Shown here: piece after piece, positions 9,745 through 15,553 of the stretch | How the letters are laid out: each line of letters opens with the position of its first letter | Position numbering within the stretch: position 1 is the first letter of the stretch | DNA from: a virus | Length of the DNA: 27,986 bases | Reading direction: 5' to 3' (one strand) | IMG/VR virus record: IMGVR_UViG_3300032246_001112 | Span: 1 to 27,986 of that record | Position numbers and translations under genes: made by a program | Notes under the pieces: model-generated | Databases searched by the model: none | Seen by the model: the letters and a program-made list of their open reading frames with translations, nothing else | What the model was told of the DNA's origin: nothing

Positions 9745-10187
9745 TGGCAAAAATCCCTCTCCCTGACCGTGGTCAGCCTCTTGATGTTACCTATATTTAT
9801 CAAATTGCAGATGCAATTAATCAGGTATCAAATGAAGTATCATCTGCAACATATAACTATACAACTGTTTCTACAAGAGATGCTGGAGATCAGATAATTC
9901 AAACAAGAGCAGCAAAAATTCTTGCTGGCTATATAGACATTACTAATAACGAATCTGTAACGGCGGGAACAACAAAACCATTTACATTTTCTTATAATGC
10001 AGACTTCAAGTACCCACCAATTGCTACCGCAACCGTAGTAAACCGTGGTACATCAGATATCGGTGATGACGTTACAGTAGTCATTAGATCAATTACTACT
10101 TCAAGAATTGAAGGAATTGTTAAGTTTAATTCTGCTGGACAGGTTACAACTACCGTAAATATTACGGCTATAGGCATCCCTACATGA
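9744..10187 (+). CDS. Putative virion protein, lectin-like beta C-terminal domain
   Basis: 147 aa, read from its own extended -10 promoter and probably leaderless. Residues ~1-40 are helical (LDVTYIYQIADAINQVSNEV) and could trimerise. The C-terminal ~90 residues are beta-rich (FTFSYNADFKYPPIATATVV, then IVKFNSAGQVTTTVN) and recall the short H-type-lectin-like domains at the ends of some phage fibres; that resemblance is weak. A separate promoter at the end of a structural operon suggests higher or differently timed expression, as for an abundant decoration or fibre protein. Function is otherwise unknown. Confidence 0.5.
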   Translation: MAKIPLPDRGQPLDVTYIYQIADAINQVSNEVSSATYNYTTVSTRDAGDQIIQTRAAKILAGYIDITNNESVTAGTTKPFTFSYNADFKYPPIATATVVNRGTSDIGDDVTVVIRSITTSRIEGIVKFNSAGQVTTTVNITAIGIPT

Positions 10188-10202
10188 TATAATTTCGCAC
10201 TA
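10185..10202 (+). promoter_or_regulatory. Extended -10 promoter, near-leaderless start
   Basis: TGA at 10185-10187 (also the stop codon of the previous gene) followed by TATAAT at 10188-10193, then eight bases without ribosome-site character, then ATG at 10202. The expected transcript has 0-2 leader bases. Confidence 0.6.
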
Positions 10203-10393
10203 TGATAAAATGCCCAAAATGTAAAGGAAGAATGTTCCTTGATCGTGCATTTTCAGAAGATAATCATATGGAAACATTTTGTATAAGATGTGGCAATAGA
10301 AAGTTTTATCACAATTTTAGTAAAACAGATGGAGAGTCTGCATGGTTGTGGCAAATGGAAAAAATGAGAATGAAACACTCAATCTGCCAGTAA
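10202..10393 (+). CDS. Small zinc-ribbon protein, putative regulator
   Basis: 63 aa with two CxxC knuckles, C4-x2-C7 and C27-x2-C30, spaced as in a zinc ribbon. The C-terminal 30 residues are basic and helical. It is read from a leaderless-type promoter and overlaps the following helix-turn-helix gene by 52 bases in another frame, so the two are co-transcribed. Small zinc ribbons of this kind are common in phage genomes next to regulatory genes and may bind DNA or RNA polymerase. No specific target can be named. Confidence 0.6.
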   Translation: MIKCPKCKGRMFLDRAFSEDNHMETFCIRCGNRKFYHNFSKTDGESAWLWQMEKMRMKHSICQ

Positions 10394-10884
10394 TTCAAAG
10401 ACCAAGAAGAAAGACTTGGTTTCTTGATGGAGACTTAGTTAGAATAACTCATATTAGCCGTGCATCTGGAATGGTAGTTTTATATAATTGCACCAAAGAT
10501 TGTAATATGACAATTACTATGGTAGAATTTAAAAGGAAGCGGAAGCGTGCTTACACAGTTATGGAAACCGCCAAACTTCTAAATTACCATAGGAAGAGTA
10601 TACCGAGATTAGTAAAACAAGGTTTTCTCCCCTCACCCGTAGGCGAACTCCCTGGTGGAGAAACCGCCTTTCATCACCTAAGTTACTACAGCGAGGACCA
10701 TATATGGGAGGCCAGAAACCTAATGGCTCAAACTCATCAGGGCAGAGCAAGAAAAGACGGACTAATAACGAACAATAAAACTCCAACAGAGCAGGAGTTA
10801 AGATATGCTATGGGGGACGGAATGCTCTATTATGTTAAAGATGAAAATGGAAGATTCATTCCAGTATTTTCTGAAACGGTATAA
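10342..10884 (+). CDS. Helix-turn-helix DNA-binding protein
   Basis: 180 aa. GGAGAG at 10331-10336 sits five bases before ATG, which supports this start. Residues ~73-100 (YTVMETAKLLNYHRKSIPRL) form an excisionase/MerR-like winged helix-turn-helix, preceded by a Lys/Arg-rich stretch. The C-terminal part contains RYAMGDGMLYYV and ends GRFIPVFSETV, features I recall from a widespread phage HTH family. It sits immediately before the promoter of the replication operon, whose spacer carries a palindrome, so it is the obvious candidate regulator; that link is inference. The middle of the gene (about 10520-10800) uses many C- or G-ending codons (CCC, CTC, GGC, TAC, GAG), unlike its neighbours. Confidence 0.65.
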   Translation: MVVANGKNENETLNLPVIQRPRRKTWFLDGDLVRITHISRASGMVVLYNCTKDCNMTITMVEFKRKRKRAYTVMETAKLLNYHRKSIPRLVKQGFLPSPVGELPGGETAFHHLSYYSEDHIWEARNLMAQTHQGRARKDGLITNNKTPTEQELRYAMGDGMLYYVKDENGRFIPVFSETV

Positions 10885-10888
10885 GGTA

Positions 10889-10918
10889 TTGACAAACCCG
10901 TACCAATAATGGTACCCT
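10889..10918 (+). promoter_or_regulatory. Replication-operon promoter (TTGACA, N18, TACCCT)
   Basis: A perfect -35 TTGACA lies at 10889-10894, then 18 bases, then TACCCT (TANNNT type) at 10913-10918 with TGG directly before it as an extended -10. The predicted start near 10925 leaves a leader of about 23 bases that contains AGAAAGGA before the GTG at 10948. It sits just after the HTH gene, at the border between tail and replication modules. Confidence 0.65.
10900..10915 (+). repeat. Perfect inverted repeat overlapping the promoter spacer and -10
   Basis: GTACCA (10900-10905), ATAA, TGGTAC (10910-10915) is a perfect 6-bp palindrome with a 4-base centre. It lies between -35 and -10 and covers the first three bases of the -10, where a bound dimer would block RNA polymerase. 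A candidate operator. Confidence 0.55.
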
Positions 10919-10947
10919 TATGACAACGACTACAGAAAGGACTCCTC

Positions 10948-11145
10948 GTGGAGCCAACAAAAATTCAATGGTCACTTGGTTACACCCTTAATACTGGAAA
11001 CTTCCAGTCATTGCGTTTAGATTGCCAAGTAACAGATTACAAGAAAGAAGATGAGAGTGCTAAGGAAGCATCTGATCGCGTTTATAAGTTTGTAGAAAAC
11101 CAACTCATTGAAAAGTTAAAGGAAGCAAAGGAAGAGTTATCATGA
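10948..11145 (+). CDS. Small conserved-type phage protein of unknown function
   Basis: 65 aa with a GTG start, chosen because AGAAAGGA lies 6 bases upstream and the reading frame begins there. The first half is beta-like (IQWSLGYTLNTGNFQSLRLD) and the second is an acidic/basic amphipathic helix. It is the first gene after the replication promoter and ends in an ATGA overlap with the next gene. Proteins of this general shape are frequent at the head of early operons in phages, but I can assign no role. Confidence 0.55.
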   Translation: MEPTKIQWSLGYTLNTGNFQSLRLDCQVTDYKKEDESAKEASDRVYKFVENQLIEKLKEAKEELS

Positions 11146-11372
11146 AGGCACTTCGTCTAAAGTTAACAAAGCAAAATGTTGCCCCTACATATGAAGCAAT
11201 TAATGAGAATCCTCGTATATTTGTAGCGTATGGTGAAACACCAGCACAAGTTCTTATTAATATGTCAAGTATTTTTGACAAGAATAATATTGATTGGTGG
11301 AGTTCGGCAACTGTTCAGGTATCACAATTTGATGATGATGATTATAAGTTTTATATGGTAGTGTATGTCTGA
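11142..11372 (+). CDS. Small hypothetical early protein
   Basis: 76 aa, starting inside the previous stop (ATGA) and overlapping the next gene by 8 bases, so clearly part of the same operon. It has alternating hydrophobic strands at both ends (ALRLKLT at the N-terminus, KFYMVVYV at the C-terminus) and an acidic FDDDDY patch. No domain, signal peptide or membrane helix is recognised. Confidence 0.5.
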   Translation: MKALRLKLTKQNVAPTYEAINENPRIFVAYGETPAQVLINMSSIFDKNNIDWWSSATVQVSQFDDDDYKFYMVVYV

Positions 11373-11682
11373 TCGTAAGAACAGGTTTGCCCTAATAGGT
11401 AGATTTGAAAAAAGATGCAAAGAGAATAGTATTCCATTGCCAATGCTAAATAAGCATAAAGAGCAGTGGGCGGCAGATGATCTTTTAGAATCTTTTGATG
11501 ATATAGATTTACATGAAGCGATGGACTATTACTTTTCTATAAATAATCGTCCTACATGGAAGGGCTATTGCACTAATGTGGAGCGTCTGATATTATCTCT
11601 TAGATCAAAAAGAGAAGATCAGGTATTTAGACAAGAAATGCGTCAGAAAGCAAAGGAGTGGTTAAGTGAATCTAGAGGCTAA
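11365..11682 (+). CDS. Putative helicase-loader-position protein
   Basis: 105 aa, mostly helical, with central aromatic motif YYFSINNRPTWKGYC and a charged C-terminal helix ending KAKEWLSE. It overlaps the DnaB-like helicase gene by 17 bases. In many phages a small helical protein directly upstream of the replicative helicase is its loader, or the matching replication accessory factor. That is the only basis for the role here. No ATPase motif is present, so it would not be a DnaC-type AAA+ loader. Confidence 0.5.
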   Translation: MSDRKNRFALIGRFEKRCKENSIPLPMLNKHKEQWAADDLLESFDDIDLHEAMDYYFSINNRPTWKGYCTNVERLILSLRSKREDQVFRQEMRQKAKEWLSESRG

Positions 11683-12877
11683 GGTTTTATCTGCTGCAAT
11701 AAATGATAAGCAAATCCATGTTTTGTTGCAGGCAAATGTAGATACACTATTGAGAACCCATAATGATATCTGGCAGTTTATGCGAGATTATTATGAGCAA
11801 AATCAAATTGCTCCCCCAGTAGATATTATTAAGGAAAAGTTTAATGATTTTGAATACTATGCTGATACTGGTGCAACAAAGTATCACCTTGATCAACTAA
11901 GATCGGATTTCTTAAATGACAACATTAAGATTATGTTGCGTTCTGCTGCAAATCAGGTGCAAGAGGATAAGGCTTCAGACGCACTCAACATTCTTATATC
12001 TGAAACGGCAAATCTCAAGCGCATCACTTCCACAGTACGAGATCTTGACGTATCAGATGTGGATGATGCGGTTGCGTATTTTGAAAACATTAAGAGACTA
12101 CAAGAAAGTGGAACGCATGGCATCTATACAGGACTCGCAGGATTTGATAATTACCTCCCAGCGGGTATCACGCCTGGGCAGTTGGGGGTACTTTTGGCTT
12201 ACCCTGCTATTGGTAAGTCTTGGATGGCTCTTTACCTCGCTGTTCAGGCTTGGAAGAATGGAAAGTCGCCGCTCATCGTATCCTTGGAAATGACTGAGGC
12301 AGAAGTAAGAAATCGCGTATTTACTATTATTGGTCAAGGAATATGGAGTCATAGAAAACTATCCAAGGGTGAAGTAGAAATGGATATGTTTAAGAAGTGG
12401 ATGGGTAAGACATTTGATGGAAAGCCAAGCATCCATATCATTTCTAATGATGGAATGGGAGAAGTATCTCCAAGTATTTTGCGTGGAAAGATTGATCAAT
12501 ATAAACCAGACATTGTTTTTGTTGATTACCTAAATCTTATGACTAGCAATTATCGTACTGATAATGAGGTTGTTAAGATGAAGAATCTTTCTCGTGAACT
12601 TAAACTACTTGCAATTTCAGAAGAGATTCCTATTGTCGCTATTTCTTCTGCAACACCAGATGATATTACAGATATGAATAGTGTTCCTACACTTGGTCAG
12701 ACCTCTTGGTCACGCCAGATTGCGTATGATGCTGACTGGCTTCTAGCCCTTGGTCGTGCTGCTAATAGCGATGTTCTTGAGGCGGTATTTAGAAAGAATA
12801 GAAATGGTTTTCTTGGAGAATTTGTTGTTCAGGTAGATTTTGACTCAGGTCGGTTTGTTTACAAGGACTTTGAATAA
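11666..12877 (+). CDS. dnaB: DnaB-like replicative DNA helicase
   Basis: 403 aa with a GTG start, AAGGAG at 11651-11656. Residues ~1-130 match the helical DnaB N-terminal region. The RecA-like ATPase domain begins near 155 with a fold like GFDNYLPAGITPGQLG. Walker A is AYPAIGKS at 178-185 (compare ARPSMGKT in E. coli DnaB), and Walker B is DIVFVDYLNLM with D287. A Q-S-R-type segment (WSRQIAYDADWLLAL) near 350 resembles the later DnaB motifs. The protein would unwind DNA 5' to 3' as a hexamer at the phage fork. It is shorter than the ~470-aa bacterial enzyme. The primase and polymerase in the same operon support the assignment. Confidence 0.88.
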   Translation: MNLEAKVLSAAINDKQIHVLLQANVDTLLRTHNDIWQFMRDYYEQNQIAPPVDIIKEKFNDFEYYADTGATKYHLDQLRSDFLNDNIKIMLRSAANQVQEDKASDALNILISETANLKRITSTVRDLDVSDVDDAVAYFENIKRLQESGTHGIYTGLAGFDNYLPAGITPGQLGVLLAYPAIGKSWMALYLAVQAWKNGKSPLIVSLEMTEAEVRNRVFTIIGQGIWSHRKLSKGEVEMDMFKKWMGKTFDGKPSIHIISNDGMGEVSPSILRGKIDQYKPDIVFVDYLNLMTSNYRTDNEVVKMKNLSRELKLLAISEEIPIVAISSATPDDITDMNSVPTLGQTSWSRQIAYDADWLLALGRAANSDVLEAVFRKNRNGFLGEFVVQVDFDSGRFVYKDFE

Positions 12878-12896
12878 ACAAAATAAGATAAGCCTG

Positions 12897-12909
12897 TATA
12901 ATTAAGGCA
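12897..12909 (+). promoter_or_regulatory. TATAAT box at leaderless distance
   Basis: TATAAT at 12897-12902, six bases, then ATG at 12909, the same spacing as at 9732. The preceding TG directly abuts the box rather than being one base away. The only Shine-Dalgarno-like bases (AAGG, 12904-12907) lie one base from the ATG, too close to work normally. This is an internal promoter in the replication module. Confidence 0.5.
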
Positions 12910-13232
12910 TGAACTTCATGCATAAAAGAATAAAAAGATTTTGTTTAGATGGTCAAATTACTGATGATCTTTTTATACCACGCATGAAACAAGAATATAT
13001 AAGACTACTTTCTGAATCTATGAGAGTTGATGGATATGTTATTAGACTTGACATAGAACCAGATTGGTCAATATCATATACTGGAAATCATTATAACTTT
13101 ATATTAAGCGTATACGGATCATATATTGGAAAGAAGAATGCTTTATGTATAATCGGTTTGGACAAGAACAGACCTATATATACTCCCCCGAACAAGTCAG
13201 AAGAGTTGTCACAGGTTCAGGAGTCAATGTAG
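12909..13232 (+). CDS. Hypothetical phage protein upstream of primase
   Basis: 107 aa from an ATG six bases after a TATAAT box. The basic N-terminus (HKRIKRF) is followed by a beta-like middle section (DGYVIRLDIEPDWSISYTGN, then YNFILSVYGSYIG). The last 88 bases also encode the start of the primase in another frame. The middle section reads like a real folded domain, which is why I keep it rather than treat it as a shadow. Function unknown; association with priming is suggested only by position. Confidence 0.5.
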   Translation: MNFMHKRIKRFCLDGQITDDLFIPRMKQEYIRLLSESMRVDGYVIRLDIEPDWSISYTGNHYNFILSVYGSYIGKKNALCIIGLDKNRPIYTPPNKSEELSQVQESM

Positions 13233-14089
13233 TAAATGAAGTACCAGATGGTTGGATAGTTTTCTGTCCTTTTCATAATAATTATAGAACTCCGTCTGGT
13301 GAAATAGATAAGGTTCGCGGAGTATTCAACTGCTTTTCTTGTGGTACATCGGTAAGTCTCATTAATTTTGTTATTAAGTTAACTAATAAGACATACTTTG
13401 AGGCTACTAGATTTATTGATCAGTATGAAGTAGAGACTAATATTTTTGATAATATTTCAGAATCTTTAGAAGAAAAGCAAGAATATGAAATATTTGATGA
13501 GTTTACAATTAAAAGACTTAATAAGCAGGCTCTAGAATCTTCTAGAGCAGCATCATATTTTGAAGGAAGAAAAATCACTAGGTCTTCAATGGAAAAGTTT
13601 TCCTTAGGATATAGTGAAAAAAGAGATATGATTACTATTCCAGTACAAACTCCAGACGGATCTTCATATGTTGGATTTGTAGGAAGAAGTATTGAAGGCA
13701 AAGATTTTAAGAATACACCTGGGCTTCCAAAATCTAAGGTTTTATTTAATCTTCATCGTGCAAAAATATATAGTGAAGTATATGTTGTTGAGTCGTCTTT
13801 TGATGCAATTAGATTAGATCAGTGTGGAATATCTGCGGTAGCAACATTAGGGTCAAAAGTATCAAAAACACAAACAGACCTCTTGACAAAATATTTCAAT
13901 TCTGTTATAGTTATTCCCGATAATGACGATGCTGGAAAAGAAATGGTAAAAAAGATAATTGACGCTGTTGGCAATAGAGCGGCATCAATTGGTATACCTC
14001 AAAGATTTAAAGATATTGGAGACATGACAGATTCCGATATTTATAAAATGATAGAAATTGTAAAAGATCCACTATTAGCAATGTATTAA
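13145..14089 (+). CDS. dnaG: DnaG-type DNA primase
   Basis: 314 aa. It carries a CHC2-type zinc-binding site: C41-x2-H44 (CPFH) and C63-x2-C66 (CFSC). The Toprim catalytic core shows VVESSFDAI with E216 and PDNDDAGK with D259, D261 and D262. It would make RNA primers for lagging-strand synthesis together with the DnaB-like helicase. It is about half the length of bacterial DnaG and lacks the C-terminal helicase-binding domain, as usual in compact phage primases. The start overlaps the previous gene by 88 bases; GGAAAG at 13129-13134 is the plausible ribosome site. A perfect 8-bp inverted repeat lies inside the gene. Confidence 0.85.
   Translation: MYNRFGQEQTYIYSPEQVRRVVTGSGVNVVNEVPDGWIVFCPFHNNYRTPSGEIDKVRGVFNCFSCGTSVSLINFVIKLTNKTYFEATRFIDQYEVETNIFDNISESLEEKQEYEIFDEFTIKRLNKQALESSRAASYFEGRKITRSSMEKFSLGYSEKRDMITIPVQTPDGSSYVGFVGRSIEGKDFKNTPGLPKSKVLFNLHRAKIYSEVYVVESSFDAIRLDQCGISAVATLGSKVSKTQTDLLTKYFNSVIVIPDNDDAGKEMVKKIIDAVGNRAASIGIPQRFKDIGDMTDSDIYKMIEIVKDPLLAMY
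13529..13548 (+). repeat. Perfect hairpin-forming inverted repeat inside primase gene
   Basis: GCTCTAGA (13529-13536), loop ATCT, TCTAGAGC (13541-13548). The stem is eight perfect pairs with a four-base loop and encodes Ala-Leu-Glu-Ser-Ser-Arg-Ala in the primase. It contains CTAG twice. It may be coincidental or an mRNA structure. Confidence 0.45.
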
Positions 14090-14113
14090 TTAAAATATAA
14101 GGAGAGTATTATT

Positions 14114-14773
14114 ATGAGTATTATGAAGGGTCTAAAGGAAATGGGAAAGGCACTTGATCGTCCTTCCGCTTCTTCAGAGGCAGGCTCAAAGGTTCGTTGG
14201 CTAAAGTTAGATGATGCACAAAGTGTCAAGGTTCGCTTTGTCAATGAACTTGATGAAGATTCACCCAACTACGATCAGTCAAGAGATCTTGCTATTGTAG
14301 TATCAGAACACACGAATCCAAAGGATTACAAGCGTAAGGCAGTTTGCACAATTGATTCTGAGGGCCGCTGCTTTGGATGTGAGATGGCTCGTAAGGAGCC
14401 TAAGGGTGGCTGGCGTGCTCGCTACCGCTTCTATACTAACCTGCTTGTAGATGATGGACTAGAAGATCCATATGTAGCAGTTTGGTCGCAGGGTGTAGGA
14501 AAGAACTCTTCCTTTAACACTCTAAAGGAATATGCAATTGAAACTGGTTCCATTAGCAATCGTATTTGGCGCATGAAGCGTCAGGGTAGTGGAATTGATA
14601 CAACTTACATTCTTCTTCCTGGAGATCCAGATAAGGATAAGTTTGATTGGAAGGATGTTGAGCCTTACAATCTAGAAAAGGTTGTTCGTGAAGTTCCATA
14701 TGCAGAACAGGAATCATTCTATCTTGGATTTGATTCTCCATCTTCTACAGATACAAAGAATCTAGACTGGTAG
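14114..14773 (+). CDS. Putative gp32-like single-stranded-DNA-binding protein
   Basis: 219 aa with AAGGAGA at 14099-14105, eight bases before ATG. A cysteine cluster (C-x7-C-x2-C near residues 77-90, in RCFGCEM) may bind zinc, and KVRFVNELDEDSPNYD precedes it. The C-terminus is mixed Ser/Asp/Thr and mildly acidic. The arrangement recalls T4 gp32-type SSBs with a zinc-containing core, and the place between primase and polymerase fits. It would coat ssDNA at the fork and assist RecA. Codon use is unlike the tail genes: 0 of its 8 isoleucines are ATA, and CGT/CGC arginine codons are common, which suggests high expression. A strong hairpin follows. The family call is moderate; no OB-fold motif can be proved by eye. 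Confidence 0.6.
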   Translation: MSIMKGLKEMGKALDRPSASSEAGSKVRWLKLDDAQSVKVRFVNELDEDSPNYDQSRDLAIVVSEHTNPKDYKRKAVCTIDSEGRCFGCEMARKEPKGGWRARYRFYTNLLVDDGLEDPYVAVWSQGVGKNSSFNTLKEYAIETGSISNRIWRMKRQGSGIDTTYILLPGDPDKDKFDWKDVEPYNLEKVVREVPYAEQESFYLGFDSPSSTDTKNLDW

Positions 14774-14780
14774 TTTTGAT

Positions 14781-14820
14781 AGCGGGGGGATGGGATCATA
14801 ACCATCCCCTCGCTCTATTT
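14781..14820 (+). terminator. Strong hairpin, probable transcription terminator or attenuator
   Basis: A 13-bp stem, 14781-14793 with 14802-14814, perfect except for one G-U pair, with an 8-base loop (GATCATAA). It is very GC-rich in an AT-rich genome. It is followed by CTATTT, a weak U tract. It begins eight bases after the SSB stop codon and ends 16 bases before the next ATG, so it could lower downstream transcription or protect the 3' end of the SSB mRNA. Confidence 0.7.
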
Positions 14821-14830
14821 AGAAGGAAAA

Positions 14831-15553
14831 ATGCCAAACATATATTTTGAAGAATTGTTTAGTGAATTAGGTTGTCCAAAGCCTACTCCAGCAGTCAATG
14901 CTATTCCAAAATGGTTTAAAGAAATGGATCGTTTTTATGGTAAAGATGATCGTGCTAGTATTCATGCTAGAGAAAATGGAACAATTCGTGATTGCCCAGC
15001 AGTAAATGACGCTTTATTTTCTGGATATACTCTTTATCTTCCAGCAGATATTTTTATAGATACAACAGGTACAGAAATAGAGTATGATATTGGTCATTTT
15101 GGAAAAGGCTCAAGAATAGAAGACGCTAATTTTAATTTTATTGAAATGCACAGTAAGTCATCAACAAAAGGATACAATACTTTATTTGATGTTCATGAGC
15201 AAACAATGAAGTGGCAAACTTACTGGGGAGTAAGAACAGATGAAGGATATAGTACATTGTTCATTCATCCAATACATAGAACAGATTTGCCATTTCATAT
15301 GGTTACTGCTATAGTTGATACAGATAAATTTGGTACTCGTGAACCTTATGGATTTTTCATAAAAAAGGGATTTAAAGGAATTATTCATCGTGGAACGCCA
15401 ATGCTTCAGGTCTTTCCTTTTAAAAGAGAAGAATGGAAAATGGAAATTGTTGAGCCAGATGGAAAAGATTATATTAGAAATAAACAGATGATATCAAGCG
15501 TATTTAACCAACCATACAAAAAGTTATTTTGGCAAAGAAAGAAGTATTCTTAA
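14831..15553 (+). CDS. DUF6065-like phage protein (copy 1)
   Basis: 240 aa, start supported by GAAGGAA just upstream. An N-terminal region with AIPKWFKEM is followed by IRDCPAVNDALFSGY, a beta-rich middle, and YSTLFIHPIHRTDLPF plus GIIHRGTPMLQVFPFKRE toward the C-terminus. The pattern (a CPA motif, an H-P motif, then a G-x-P-x-x-Q-x-x-P-F segment) matches what I recall of the DUF6065 family in phages, whose role is unknown. A second, diverged copy lies at 23465-24184. The gene ends in TAATG shared with the DNA polymerase start, so it is translated with the replisome. Confidence 0.5.
   Translation: MPNIYFEELFSELGCPKPTPAVNAIPKWFKEMDRFYGKDDRASIHARENGTIRDCPAVNDALFSGYTLYLPADIFIDTTGTEIEYDIGHFGKGSRIEDANFNFIEMHSKSSTKGYNTLFDVHEQTMKWQTYWGVRTDEGYSTLFIHPIHRTDLPFHMVTAIVDTDKFGTREPYGFFIKKGFKGIIHRGTPMLQVFPFKREEWKMEIVEPDGKDYIRNKQMISSVFNQPYKKLFWQRKKYS

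Noticed and set aside
10559-10786. Antisense frame in the HTH gene
   Set aside because: No ribosome site or promoter is evident and it is fully antisense to a well supported gene. Kept only as a note in the codon-composition finding.
10920-10991. 23-codon ORF starting at the ATG just after the -10 at 10913
   Set aside because: The predicted transcript starts near 10925, after this ATG, and the GTG at 10948 has a proper ribosome site. Not likely translated.
12098-12352. Antisense and alternate-frame ORFs within the helicase gene
   Set aside because: They mirror a gene with clear Walker motifs and show no domain features.
15529-15553. TTG start for the DNA polymerase at 15529
   Set aside because: The ATG at 15553 forms a TAATG coupling with the upstream stop and lies directly before the conserved PHP start; TTG would add eight residues without support.
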